From positions 1 through 33,863 of the forward strand of contig CAVRZY010000158.1 in the NCBI GenBank assembly GCA_963725415.1: a stretch of 33,863 nt of DNA, given 5' to 3'. The DNA comes from CAVRZY01 sp963725415 (GTDB lineage Bacteria > Acidobacteriota > Terriglobia > Bryobacterales > Bryobacteraceae). A program made the position numbers and the translations under genes. This document shows positions 1-7,768 of this stretch, one piece after another. The notes beneath the pieces are model-generated. The model did no database searches. It had not been told where the DNA came from and was given only the letters and a program-made list of their open reading frames with translations. Position 1 is the stretch's first letter. Every line of letters starts with the position of its first letter.

Positions 1-1240
1 TGGCAAAGACGATCCGCATCCCCAGCAGAATGAAGAACGACAGGACCAGCGGCATCGACAGCAGCGCCGCGCTGGGATGATAGACCCCGGCGTACCCGCG
101 GCGAGAAAACACCGCTACCAGAGTGTCGATCACCAGCGCGAATCCCACCCCGGCATACCCGGCCAGATAGAGCTTGTGCTTCCGGCTTCTGAGCAGCGTC
201 TTCCCCACGAAGTAGAAGGTGGCGCGCTCGAGCGGGTTCCGCACCAGAAAGCGATCCGCCAGGGCGGTCAAGGCTCTTTCGATCATCGCGGGCCCGGCGG
301 CATGGCTGTTGGTAGTCTCCAGCGACCTCCTGGCGTGCCTCTGGTAGCTGATCGCATAAGCTGCGACAGCAGCCGCCAGCACGGCGCCCAGCGCGGCCAG
401 CGCAATGCCGGCCAGCGATCGAAACACCGGCTCGGTCCGCCCCAGTATGGTCTCATAAAGCCCCAGAAACCACATCGGGGGAAAGGCATACAGCGCCAGG
501 TCATTCTGCCGCTCCAAAGGCCGCAGCGCGGACACGATCCTGGGGAACAGCAGCAGCGCGCTCAGTAGCCCGGCCATCGAGACAAGCTGAAGGTAAGGCG
601 TGACCTGTTTGAACTTTCGAGCGCTGAGCAGGTTCGACAGCAGCCCGTGCAGAGCCACGAAGAAGCAGAAGATGAATGCGCAGCCGCCATAAGCTGCGGT
701 GGCATGAGCCAGGGTGAAGGAGAGCGCGTAAAGGGTGGAGTGCCTTTGCGGGTCCGCCTCCAGCACGATGGCCGGATACAGCACCGGCGTCAAGGCGTTG
801 ACAAGCGCCCCGAAACAGACCAGAAACAGGCACAATGCCGAGACCTTGGCGGCAAAGATGGTTCGGATCTTAATCGGCAGGGGCGTCAGAACGACATAGT
901 CTTTGGGATCGGGGAACAGGGCGTCCCATTCGAAAACGGTGATGAACCCCATGATCACCATCCCGAAAGACAAGAACAGACACTTGTCGAACAATATGGC
1001 CATGTCCCGGATAGAGGCAGGCTGAAACGCCAGCCTGGCATACCGGGGGAACAGAAGGAGCGGGCCAAGCAGCCCCGGCGCAGCGAGCAAGGCCAGGATC
1101 TGGGTCACCGTCACCTGGGCTTCTGCGTTCCGCGACACCAGCTCGTTGTCGAAGAACCGGCCGAAGAAATGCCTTCCCAGTTGCAGGAACTGGCTGGGGT
1201 GGTTCTCCAAGCCATCTACGAGCTTCCAGAAAGCGCCCAT
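1..1240 (-). CDS. ABC-2 type exporter permease, partial (C-terminus off the left edge)
   Basis: An open frame runs from an ATG at 1240 to the window edge (413 codons, no stop). The start is preceded by a good Shine-Dalgarno sequence (GAGGGGAG, then CC, then ATG), and the gene lies 23 bases after the stop of the ABC ATPase gene. The protein begins MGAFWKLVDGLENHPSQFL and shows several long hydrophobic segments separated by short charged loops. It includes the segment FEWDALFPDPKDYVVLTPLP, which I associate with large ABC-2-like permeases of Acidobacteria and related phyla. Inferred role: membrane half of an exporter powered by the neighbouring ATPase. The substrate cannot be told from sequence. 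The permease family is less certain than its pairing with the ATPase. Confidence 0.75.
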   Translation of the reverse strand, partial: MGAFWKLVDGLENHPSQFLQLGRHFFGRFFDNELVSRNAEAQVTVTQILALLAAPGLLGPLLLFPRYARLAFQPASIRDMAILFDKCLFLSFGMVIMGFITVFEWDALFPDPKDYVVLTPLPIKIRTIFAAKVSALCLFLVCFGALVNALTPVLYPAIVLEADPQRHSTLYALSFTLAHATAAYGGCAFIFCFFVALHGLLSNLLSARKFKQVTPYLQLVSMAGLLSALLLFPRIVSALRPLERQNDLALYAFPPMWFLGLYETILGRTEPVFRSLAGIALAALGAVLAAAVAAYAISYQRHARRSLETTNSHAAGPAMIERALTALADRFLVRNPLERATFYFVGKTLLRSRKHKLYLAGYAGVGFALVIDTLVAVFSRRGYAGVYHPSAALLSMPLVLSFFILLGMRIVFA

Positions 1241-1263
1241 GGCTCCCCTCAGTGAAACATGCT

Positions 1264-2031
1264 CTAGCTTGTCCTCATGACCTCGATAATGTCCTCGGCG
1301 ACCTTCTCGGTATCCTCCTGGAGCACCAGTTGCGCGAAGATGTCTTCCAGCGACGGCAGTTCCATCAGTTCTCGCAGGCGCTCCACCGAGTCATTGGCCA
1401 CCATGCAGCCCTTCCGCAAAATCACCACGTGCGAGCACACCTTCTCGACCACCTCCAGAACGTGGGAACTGTAGAGGATCATCTTCCCTTCGCGCGCCAG
1501 CGATTTGACCAGGTTCTTGAAAACCAGCGCCGAGGCGACGTCCAGGCCGGAAAGCGGCTCGTCGAAAATCAGGACGTCCGGATTGTGAAGCACGGCCGCC
1601 GAGATCAGGATCTTCTGCTTCATGCCCTTCGAATAAGACGAAATCAGAGCATACCGGTCCGGATAAAGGCCGAACAAGCGCAGCAGCGCGGAGATCTTCT
1701 GCTCCAGGATCTTTGGGGGAATCAGCCGCAGGCGGCCTATCAACTGGAGATACTCCCACCCGCTCAGGTGAGGATAGATGTGAGGCTCTTCGGGAACGTA
1801 GCCGAGGCGTTTCTTGTACTCGATCAGGTGCTCTTTAACGTTGCGGCCCTCGAAGAAGATGTGCCCGCGGGTGGGATCGAGCAGGCCGGTGAGCATGTTC
1901 ACCGTAGTGGTCTTGCCCGAGCCGTTGGGTCCAAGATAACCCAAGACCTCGCCCGGCCTGATGACGAAACTGACGTTGCCAACCGCGGGGATGGCGCTGT
2001 AGCGCTTGGTCAGCCCTCTCACCTCGAGCAT
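1264..2031 (-). CDS. ABC transporter ATP-binding protein (exporter type)
   Basis: This is a single nucleotide-binding domain of about 255 residues. It has a Walker A motif (GPNGSGKTT), an ABC signature in the degenerate form SYSKGMKQK, Walker B (VLIFDEPLSGLD) and an H-loop (YSSHVLE). The order and the tail resemble CcmA/DrrA-type ATPases that pair with ABC-2 permeases. I chose the ATG at 2031 because AGGAAGG lies six bases upstream. An in-frame ATG nine codons earlier (2058) lacks such a site. The permease gene follows directly, so the two probably form one exporter transcribed together. Substrate unknown. Confidence 0.92.
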   Translation of the reverse strand: MLEVRGLTKRYSAIPAVGNVSFVIRPGEVLGYLGPNGSGKTTTVNMLTGLLDPTRGHIFFEGRNVKEHLIEYKKRLGYVPEEPHIYPHLSGWEYLQLIGRLRLIPPKILEQKISALLRLFGLYPDRYALISSYSKGMKQKILISAAVLHNPDVLIFDEPLSGLDVASALVFKNLVKSLAREGKMILYSSHVLEVVEKVCSHVVILRKGCMVANDSVERLRELMELPSLEDIFAQLVLQEDTEKVAEDIIEVMRTS

Positions 2032-2082
2032 CGGACACCTTCCTCTGGATTTAGACACCGGATGCAGAAAGTGTGTTCCGGG

Positions 2083-2227
2083 CTAGTGCATCGTCCGATT
2101 AGTCCTTTGGAGTATCCGGTTCGGGGCAAAACGGGTACAGGCAACCAATTGCCCACTGCGCAATTGGACCCTGTCCCCGTTTTGTGCGGTCTCGATACCA
2201 GAAAGCACTTATCGGACGATGCACTAG
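2083..2227. mobile_element. 145-bp palindromic MITE-like element
   Basis: The outer 17 bases, CTAGTGCATCGTCCGAT, at 2083-2099 recur as a perfect inverted copy at 2211-2227. The arms continue inward with imperfect pairing (AGT-CTTT blocks, then CAAAACGGG with CAATTG near the centre), so the whole segment can fold end to end. It encodes nothing. It sits between two minus-strand genes, and its last bases overlap the stop codon of the upstream peptidase gene. Size, terminal inverted repeats and lack of coding suggest a miniature element moved in trans, or a large transcript hairpin. Confidence 0.75.
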
Positions 2228-3333
2228 GCAGGTGGCCTGAGGGCGCCGTACTTGCGGAGGATCTCGATGGTTCGCTCGATGGGGAGAGCCTCCACCGTGC
2301 GGCCGCGGCCGCGCATCGTGGTGGCTCGGAACAGCGAGTTGTAGATGGCCTCCTCGGTGGCCTCGATGACGGCCAGAAACAGCGGCGACATGGCGTCGTT
2401 GGACAGCAGCTTCACCTCGCGCAAGACCGCGCCGCCCGGGATGCGCAGCTCCGGCACGGTCGAAAACGCGATGGCGTAATCGCCGCTGCCGTTGGAAGCC
2501 GCCGAGCCGGTGCGCGCCAGGCCCATCATCGAGCGGGCCGCCATCCGCCGCAGGTTGCGTGCGTCCACCGGAGCATCGGTGGCAATCACCATGATGACCG
2601 ACCCGTCTGCCGGGCTCTTCCCCTGCGGCCTCAGTTCCCGGCCCACCGGCGCTCCGGCGATGGTGAGCAGGCCGCCGAAGTTGCTCTGCACCAGCACCCC
2701 CACGGTGTAGCCGCCTTGCGCTTCCGGCAGCCGCCGCGAGGCCGTCCCGATGCCGCCCTTGAATCCGAACGCCACCGTCCCGGTCCCCGCCCCCACCGCG
2801 CCTTCCTGGACTGCGCCCTCGCTGGCGTTGCGGATGGCCGCGAACACCTCCTCGCGGCCCACATGCCGGCCGCGAATGTCGTTCAGCCCGCCGTCGTTGG
2901 TCTCGGCCACCAGCGGGTTGATGGACTGCACCTCGGCATTGCCCTCCAGCCCCAGCATGTAGTCGATCAGCGCATCGGCCACGCGCGGCACGTTGAGCGT
3001 CGAGGTCAGCAGAATAGGCGTTTCGATCTCGCCCAACTCATTCACCTGGGTCGAGCCGGCGAGCTTGCCGAAGGCATTGCCGATGAACACCGCGCCCGGC
3101 ACCTTTTCCCGGAACAGATTCCCGCGGTGCGGCAACACCGCGGTGACGCCCGTGCGGATGTTGTCGCCGCGAATCAACGTGGCGTGGCCGACCGCCACGC
3201 CCGCTACGTCCGTGATGGCGTTCAGCGGTCCTGGCGGCAGCACACCCACCACCAGGCCGATGTCCCGGGCGCGCGGCCGCTCCGCCGCCCACACACACCA
3301 AGCCAGCGACAGCGCAAGCAGCGTGCGAAGCAC
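2224..3333 (-). CDS. DmpA/P1-family (S58) aminopeptidase, probably exported
   Basis: The protein matches the self-cleaving N-terminal-nucleophile peptidases of the DmpA/BapA family. Visible family blocks are ITDVAGVAVGHATL, NINPLVAETNDGGLND (here SINPLVAETNDGGLND), GAVGAGTG and FGFKGGIGTASR. By analogy with DmpA, precursor cleavage would fall between Gly and Ser in ADGSVIMVIATDAP (about residues 244/245 from the chosen start), leaving Ser as the nucleophile. I chose the GTG at 3333, five bases after the stop of the pseudopilin gene and preceded by GAGGGCGG. It gives an N-terminus LRTLLALSLAWCVWA that looks like a signal peptide, so the enzyme is probably periplasmic. An ATG at 3381 would overlap the upstream gene and bury the signal peptide. 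The TAG stop lies within the 145-bp palindrome. Confidence 0.88.
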   Translation of the reverse strand: MLRTLLALSLAWCVWAAERPRARDIGLVVGVLPPGPLNAITDVAGVAVGHATLIRGDNIRTGVTAVLPHRGNLFREKVPGAVFIGNAFGKLAGSTQVNELGEIETPILLTSTLNVPRVADALIDYMLGLEGNAEVQSINPLVAETNDGGLNDIRGRHVGREEVFAAIRNASEGAVQEGAVGAGTGTVAFGFKGGIGTASRRLPEAQGGYTVGVLVQSNFGGLLTIAGAPVGRELRPQGKSPADGSVIMVIATDAPVDARNLRRMAARSMMGLARTGSAASNGSGDYAIAFSTVPELRIPGGAVLREVKLLSNDAMSPLFLAVIEATEEAIYNSLFRATTMRGRGRTVEALPIERTIEILRKYGALRPPA

Positions 3334-3337
3334 GAAG

Positions 3338-4762
3338 TTACCGCCCTCGTCCAGACGTCCGCGCCGGCGACGCTGTGTCAAAGGGCGAAGCTGGCATGGC
3401 TTGTTTTTGACCCTGAGGGGACTGAGATACGGCGCCGCCGCTACCGGGCGCCAGCCCCATCGCGCCCATCATGGTGCGGTCCTTGCGGAAGTCGTAGATG
3501 AACTCCCACTCGTTGTACTTGGTGCGTTCGTTGTAGACCTTGATGCCCTCGGCCTCCATCGTCGTGGCCACGCCGGCGATGCCGCCGCCAATGGTGAGCC
3601 CCTCCTGCGCGGTGGCCTGCCCCAGGCCGCCCGGGCGCGGGGTGGTGAGAATGCGCTGGATCATCTCGATGGCCGGATTCGGATTCGTGCCGCCCGGCGT
3701 ACCGGGCCGGAACCCTCCCTGCATGGACGCGGATGGGACATAAGGGGAAGGAGAGCTGCCATATGCTCCGGTGGGGAACGGAGTGGGGGAGACCCCGCCA
3801 GTCTGGGAGCTCACCGGGGCGCCTTGGGACGGAAAAACCGGCGCCTGCACACCCGGCCGCCCGTAGGGTGGCGGCAGCACCGTGATCCCGCGCGTGGGAC
3901 TGGGATAGGCTGCCTGTCCCGGGAAGATCTGCACCCCAGGATAGGACTGCGGCTGTCCCGTTTGCCCCTGCACGTACGGCGAAACCTGCCCCGCTTGAAT
4001 CTGCGCGTACGGATACACCTGGGGCTGGCCGGGCGTTTGTGAATACGGATAGGTCTGCCCCGCCTGCGTCTGCGGATACGGATAGTTCTGTCCCGGCTGC
4101 GGTTGCGTCTGCGGATACGGGTAGGGTTGCCCCGGCTGGATCTGCGGATATGGATAGGGCTGCGGCTGGCCCGGGGCCGGATAGGAGGTCAGCGAGGCGT
4201 CCGGGGAAGTCTCTGGCTGGGGCGGAGTGGGCGCAGCAGGATTGGTGGCGTCCTCCACGGACGGCGTCTCCGGCTGCCCCGCTCCGGGGACCGGAATCGG
4301 GGAACCCATCTCGCTGGCCCGCCGCCGCATCGCTAGCACCGGCGCTTCCTGACCGGACTGTCCGCTTGTGCCCTCTCCGCCCGAGCTGCTGGCCTTCTCG
4401 TCTTTCTTCTGCCCGGGCGGTTTCTGCGTCAGCGAGTCCGTCAGCATCCCGCCCGGCCCCATGTGAATCAGCCGCCACTCGTCTTTGCCCGTCATCGGGT
4501 CCTTGTAGCGCCGGCGCAGGAACCGGATGTTGTTGGTGTTGTCCAGTTGGTCCAGGTTGACCGGGTATTTCCTGAATCGGCGGAAGTAAAGCTGGATGCC
4601 CCGCTGGTACTGCTCGCCGCGGTCAATCAGCACTTGCTCCCGGCTGCGCTGCGCCTCCATGGCCACCCGCGGCAACTCCATGTATAAGACAATGGCCACC
4701 GCGGCGGCCAGCGCGAACACCAGCAGCATGGCAAATCCGGACTCGCGGCCAGGCTTCCTCAT
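3338..4762 (-). CDS. pseudopilin-like protein with a Pro/Tyr/Gln-rich repeat region
   Basis: This 474-residue protein starts MRKPGRESGFAMLLVFALAA: a short basic leader, Gly-Phe, then one hydrophobic helix, the layout of a type IV pilin/type II pseudopilin. The Glu usually found five residues after the cleavage site is absent. The next 100 residues (RSREQVLIDRGEQYQRGIQL to about residue 110, including FRKYPVNLDQL and DPMTGKDEWRLI) resemble GspG-like globular heads. The middle (about residues 160-340) is low-complexity, with repeated units such as QPGQPYPYPQTQ. The C-terminus carries a short conserved-looking block (VYNERTKYNEWEFIYDFRKD). The start overlaps the stop of the PilP-like gene by four bases, so it belongs to the pilus/secretion operon. 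Exact class (minor pilin or secretion pseudopilin) is undecided. Confidence 0.72.
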   Translation of the reverse strand: MRKPGRESGFAMLLVFALAAAVAIVLYMELPRVAMEAQRSREQVLIDRGEQYQRGIQLYFRRFRKYPVNLDQLDNTNNIRFLRRRYKDPMTGKDEWRLIHMGPGGMLTDSLTQKPPGQKKDEKASSSGGEGTSGQSGQEAPVLAMRRRASEMGSPIPVPGAGQPETPSVEDATNPAAPTPPQPETSPDASLTSYPAPGQPQPYPYPQIQPGQPYPYPQTQPQPGQNYPYPQTQAGQTYPYSQTPGQPQVYPYAQIQAGQVSPYVQGQTGQPQSYPGVQIFPGQAAYPSPTRGITVLPPPYGRPGVQAPVFPSQGAPVSSQTGGVSPTPFPTGAYGSSPSPYVPSASMQGGFRPGTPGGTNPNPAIEMIQRILTTPRPGGLGQATAQEGLTIGGGIAGVATTMEAEGIKVYNERTKYNEWEFIYDFRKDRTMMGAMGLAPGSGGAVSQSPQGQKQAMPASPFDTASPARTSGRGR

Positions 4763-5448
4763 CCGGTCTGCTCCTCCAGCGGCAGCGTCTGGCGATTCTG
4801 CTGCTCGACGTCTTCCACTACCACCGAGTTTATACCTATGCGCACCACTTTGTAGCGTCGCTTGATCAGCTCGCCTTCGGAGGCGACGACGATCTCGTCG
4901 CCGTCCAGAAAGAAGGCCCGCTTTTCACCCGCCCGCCCCTGGCTGGTATAGCCGTAGAACTTGAGCGGGATGGGCGGAGCCGGCGGCTTGGCTGGTGTTT
5001 CGCCAGGCTTGGTCCCGTCCGGGAGCTGCGAAGCGGGCTTGGGGACGATCTTGGCTTCCGCGATTTTCGGCGGAGGCGCCGGGCCAAACTGGAACAGGTT
5101 GCGCTCGCCACCCTCGATCTTTGCCGATTGCACCTTAGCCAGCAGATCCAGCCGCAGCGTGGGGTCCACCGAGACCGGATCCGGTCCCTCGCCCGGCTTA
5201 CTGGCCTTCAGGATAGGCCGGAATTCCTGGGCTGCGGCCCTCGGCGCAAGCCTGGGCCGAACCTCTGCCAGCGCTGAGCGTCCTGGGCCGTCACTTAAGT
5301 CCAGGCGCGCCGGCCCGCTGGAGGCAGCTCGCGGCGCCGCAGGTCGCTCCTCGCCGCTCGAGATCACGTTGGCGTAAAAGAAGTACGCCGCAATCGCCAG
5401 CAGGGTTGCCAGAATGGCCACCTTCTTTGACTCTGCCCCCAGCTTCAC
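4759..5448 (-). CDS. PilP/GspC-like periplasmic assembly protein
   Basis: This is a 229-residue protein with one N-terminal membrane helix (KKVAILATLLAIAAYFFYANVI), a long Pro/Ala-rich linker and a small C-terminal beta domain (PIPLKFYGYTSQG ... AFFLDGDEIVVASEGELI ... YKVVRIGINSVVVEDV). That domain has the pattern of the PilP/GspC homology region, which links the inner-membrane PilMNO platform to the secretin. It starts with GTG overlapping the pilO stop by four bases and ends in a four-base overlap with the pseudopilin gene, which implies translational coupling. The family call rests on position and overall pattern; sequence similarity alone is weak. Confidence 0.7.
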   Translation of the reverse strand: MKLGAESKKVAILATLLAIAAYFFYANVISSGEERPAAPRAASSGPARLDLSDGPGRSALAEVRPRLAPRAAAQEFRPILKASKPGEGPDPVSVDPTLRLDLLAKVQSAKIEGGERNLFQFGPAPPPKIAEAKIVPKPASQLPDGTKPGETPAKPPAPPIPLKFYGYTSQGRAGEKRAFFLDGDEIVVASEGELIKRRYKVVRIGINSVVVEDVEQQNRQTLPLEEQTG

Positions 5449-6005
5449 GGCGCCCCCTCGCGCACGAAACTGTTCAGCTTCATGCCCACGTTCAACAGCA
5501 GGCCGGAGGGCTGCGGCGCCGCGCTCAGCGTCTCCAGGATCAGAAACCGCGGCGAGCGGTCCAGCAGATTGATGAACTGCATCAGGTCGGCGAAGCTGCC
5601 CTCGTAGTTGGCCGTCACCGTCATCATGCTGAGGGCGTCGCTGCCTTCGATCGGCTCGAAGACGTAATCGACTTGTTTCTGCTTGATGCCCGCCTGCTGC
5701 GCGGTGGTCTGAAGTTCCGACACGATGGTCGAGGAGGCCGTGCGCCGGTTCATGAAACAGCTATCCAGGAACCGGTCGCCCTCGGCGCGGGCCGACTCGA
5801 TCTTGCTGACCAGCGTCCGCATCCTGTCGAGCGTGGCCTGCCGGTCGCGCACTTGCTTGCGCAGGCTGGTAAGCTGCCGCTCGAGGTCCCCGGCGGAACC
5901 GGCCCACGGTTTAAGCACAATCACCGCCACCACCAGGTTGGCCAGCAGCAGCAACCCCAGCGCCAGCCGCACCACTGCCCGAGGATCCTTGCGGAACCGA
6001 GTCAT
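5445..6005 (-). CDS. pilO: PilO-like type IV pilus/type II secretion platform protein
   Basis: The protein has a short cytoplasmic start (MTRFRKDPRAVVR), one membrane helix (LALGLLLLANLVVAVIVL), a coiled-coil stretch (DLERQLTSLRKQVRDRQATL ...) and a C-terminal ferredoxin-like region with YEGSFADLMQFINLLDRSPR, a block typical of PilO. PilO pairs with PilN in the inner membrane and aligns the assembly machinery. I prefer the ATG at 6005. Another in-frame ATG at 6029 lies inside a repeat tract that seems to have been inserted between pilN and pilO. Neither has a clear ribosome-binding site. Confidence 0.8.
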   Translation of the reverse strand: MTRFRKDPRAVVRLALGLLLLANLVVAVIVLKPWAGSAGDLERQLTSLRKQVRDRQATLDRMRTLVSKIESARAEGDRFLDSCFMNRRTASSTIVSELQTTAQQAGIKQKQVDYVFEPIEGSDALSMMTVTANYEGSFADLMQFINLLDRSPRFLILETLSAAPQPSGLLLNVGMKLNSFVREGAP

Positions 6006-6025
6006 CGAGCCATTGAGCAATTTAA

Positions 6026-6098
6026 TCATTGAATCATTGAGTTATTGAATCATTGAGGAGATGTGCGATGAACCAGTGGCTTTTCAATGATTCAATGA
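6026..6098. repeat. ATTGA-type inverted/direct repeat tract between pilN and pilO
   Basis: TCATTGAATCATTGA at 6026-6040 is repeated in inverted form, TCAATGATTCAATGA, at 6084-6098. Variants of the same 7-8 base unit follow at 6044-6056 and around 6110-6120. The tract is AT-rich against a GC-rich background and separates two genes that are normally adjacent. It probably forms a hairpin in the pilMNO transcript. Origin unknown; it resembles a small dispersed repeat. Confidence 0.7.
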
Positions 6099-6124
6099 CA
6101 CAATCCGCCAATGACTCAATTCTG

Positions 6125-6697
6125 TCAAAGCTTTTGCGCATAGTTCACGCTCACGCGGTATCTCAGCAGCGGCTCCGATTGCGAGGGCGGCAGGGTGCTG
6201 TGGATATACGTCCCGCCGAATTGCGGCGAGTTCTCTAGACGCTTCAGCATCTCCACCACCGGAGCGCCCGATTCGGCGCCCACCACCATGTCCAGGCTGA
6301 TCTCGTTTCGCGCGTTGACCTGCGGGCGCACCGAGATCAGCCGCACGTTGTGCGGCAGCACCTTCTCGAGATCGTCGAAGATCTTCGTCCAACTGATGCC
6401 TTTGCGATAAAGAAGGTTGTTCAGGAACAGGCTGCGCTCGAGCACCTCGGCATTCTCCGGACGCCGCAGCACGGCTTCCACGCGGGCCTCTTCACTGGCC
6501 AAGGTCCGGAGCTGCCTCTGGAGCCGATCGATGGTGCGGCTGGTCTCGGCCGCCCGCCCGCGCTGCATCACCGAAAGCGAAACCAGCAGCGCCAACAGGC
6601 CCAGCAACAACACGCCCGCCCCCGCCGAGGCGGCCAGCATGGGGCGCAACCGCCGGAACGGCTCGCTGGCCAGGTTGATGGGAACCATTCCGCTCAT
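6125..6697 (-). CDS. pilN: PilN-like type IV pilus/type II secretion platform protein
   Basis: This 190-residue protein starts MSGMVPINLASEPFRR, the classic short PilN cytoplasmic segment (I/VNLA plus basic residues) that binds PilM. One membrane helix follows (MLAASAGAGVLLLGLLALLV), then a coiled coil and a periplasmic ferredoxin-like domain (WTKIFDDLEKVLPHNVRLIS is a typical PilN/GspL block). The ATG overlaps the pilM stop by one base (TGATG). An internal Met at codon 4 is an alternative start. It should form the inner-membrane PilN/PilO heterodimer with the next gene product. Confidence 0.88.
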   Translation of the reverse strand: MSGMVPINLASEPFRRLRPMLAASAGAGVLLLGLLALLVSLSVMQRGRAAETSRTIDRLQRQLRTLASEEARVEAVLRRPENAEVLERSLFLNNLLYRKGISWTKIFDDLEKVLPHNVRLISVRPQVNARNEISLDMVVGAESGAPVVEMLKRLENSPQFGGTYIHSTLPPSQSEPLLRYRVSVNYAQKL

Positions 6698-7593
6698 CAG
6701 GTACTCTCCATCGCTTCCAAGTAGCCCAGCAGCCCGGCGTTGTGCTGCTCCGGCACTCCCAGCCGCGAGTGCGCCTGCTCCACCGGAACGCCCAGCTCCT
6801 CTTCAAACCACACCCGCGCCGCCTCCGTCAGAGGGCCGAATCCGCAGATCAGGACCCGCTCCGGCCTGGCGGCCAACTGGTCTTCGGCGTAAGCGAAGGT
6901 CGGGTGCAGGTGCCCCAGGACCTCCGCGGTCTCGACCTCGGCCAGCTCGATGGTGCGCAGCAGTCTCAGCGCACCGCGCTCCAGCAACGAGATGGTCAGC
7001 ACCCGCCCGGTCAGCTTCGCCAGCACCACCAGCCCGGCGCCGCGCACCAGCGGCAGCGTGGCCAGCGTCGAGGTGGTCACCAGCCCCGGATGGAAGCCCG
7101 CCGCACGGAACGGCGCTTCGTAGCGCGACACCACCTCCAGCGGCGCTACCGCCACCACCACGTCCAGCCGTTTGCCGTTTCCCCCGCCGGCCTGCGCGTA
7201 GTAACTCAGGCTGGCCGACTCGACGTCATAGGGCAGGCTCTTCTTGATCCGGAATCGCACCAACGAGGCCTGCTGTTGCGGCTCGGAGGGGAAGGCGTCA
7301 AAGTCCAGCACCGAAATCCGGGCGCTGCCGTCGGGAATGATCAGCACGGCGCGATGGCGCTTGCGGCCCTCGAGGCGCGGCGCCAGCCCGCGCACCTCGG
7401 CGGTCAGCGCCTCCAGCCGCAGTACGTTGTCCCGCACCGGGGACACCGAGATGACGTCCGGCTCGATCGCCCGGAATCCGAGCTGCCACGGTTTGGCGTT
7501 CCGCGCCACCGCGATGCCCGCCTCCGACAGCTCGAAAACGAACCCGGGCGGGGGATCCTTCAGCAGACTGGCCAGCAATCGACGCACCGGCAT
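6697..7593 (-). CDS. pilM: PilM-like actin-fold platform protein
   Basis: This 298-residue soluble protein has the pattern of PilM/EpsL-type cytoplasmic domains: an N-terminal strand pair (GFVFELSEAGIAVAR), the segment AVLIIPDGSARISVLDFDAFP, then RFRIKKSLPYDVESASLSYY, which matches the PilM block around its peptide-binding groove, and a C-terminal subdomain (RVLICGFGPL). It is followed by pilN with a one-base overlap. Its role is to anchor the cytoplasmic ring to PilN. The start is the first ATG after the repeat element, with a weak GGGGGTGA site upstream. Confidence 0.83.
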   Translation of the reverse strand: MPVRRLLASLLKDPPPGFVFELSEAGIAVARNAKPWQLGFRAIEPDVISVSPVRDNVLRLEALTAEVRGLAPRLEGRKRHRAVLIIPDGSARISVLDFDAFPSEPQQQASLVRFRIKKSLPYDVESASLSYYAQAGGGNGKRLDVVVAVAPLEVVSRYEAPFRAAGFHPGLVTTSTLATLPLVRGAGLVVLAKLTGRVLTISLLERGALRLLRTIELAEVETAEVLGHLHPTFAYAEDQLAARPERVLICGFGPLTEAARVWFEEELGVPVEQAHSRLGVPEQHNAGLLGYLEAMEST

Positions 7594-7615
7594 ATGAGTC
7601 CGTCACCCCCCTGAG

Positions 7616-7719
7616 GTGGCGCAGGCACTCCTGCCTGCCGCGCCGAGACTCCTCTCGGCGCTTGGAGGGCGCCCAAGGTCGAGACGAGTCTCAACCCGGC
7701 AGCCTGAAGGCTGCGCCAC
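7616..7719. repeat. REP-like multi-hairpin element between pilM and pilB/gspE
   Basis: The 104-bp element is bounded by GTGGCGCAG (7616-7624) and its inverse CTGCGCCAC (7711-7719). Inside are four perfect short hairpins: GCAGGCA/TGCCTGC and GCGCCGAGA/TCTCGGCGC, both with loop CTCC, then GAGAC/GTCTC and GCAGCCT/AGGCTGC with loop GA. The loops and the CCTGAAGG core match the element inserted in the kinase gene at 14073-14124, so both belong to one family. It fills most of the gap between two operon genes and may affect transcript stability. Confidence 0.8.
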
Positions 7720-7768
7720 ATCACGCGCGCGTGGCACTTCGCTGAGATTTCCCATTGTCGCGCACCCG

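Noticed and set aside
1252..3501. Long plus-strand open frame (about 749 codons) opposite the ABC ATPase and DmpA genes
   Set aside because: Composition is His/Arg/Gln-rich and typical of the antisense of GC-rich genes. The minus strand has clear families here.
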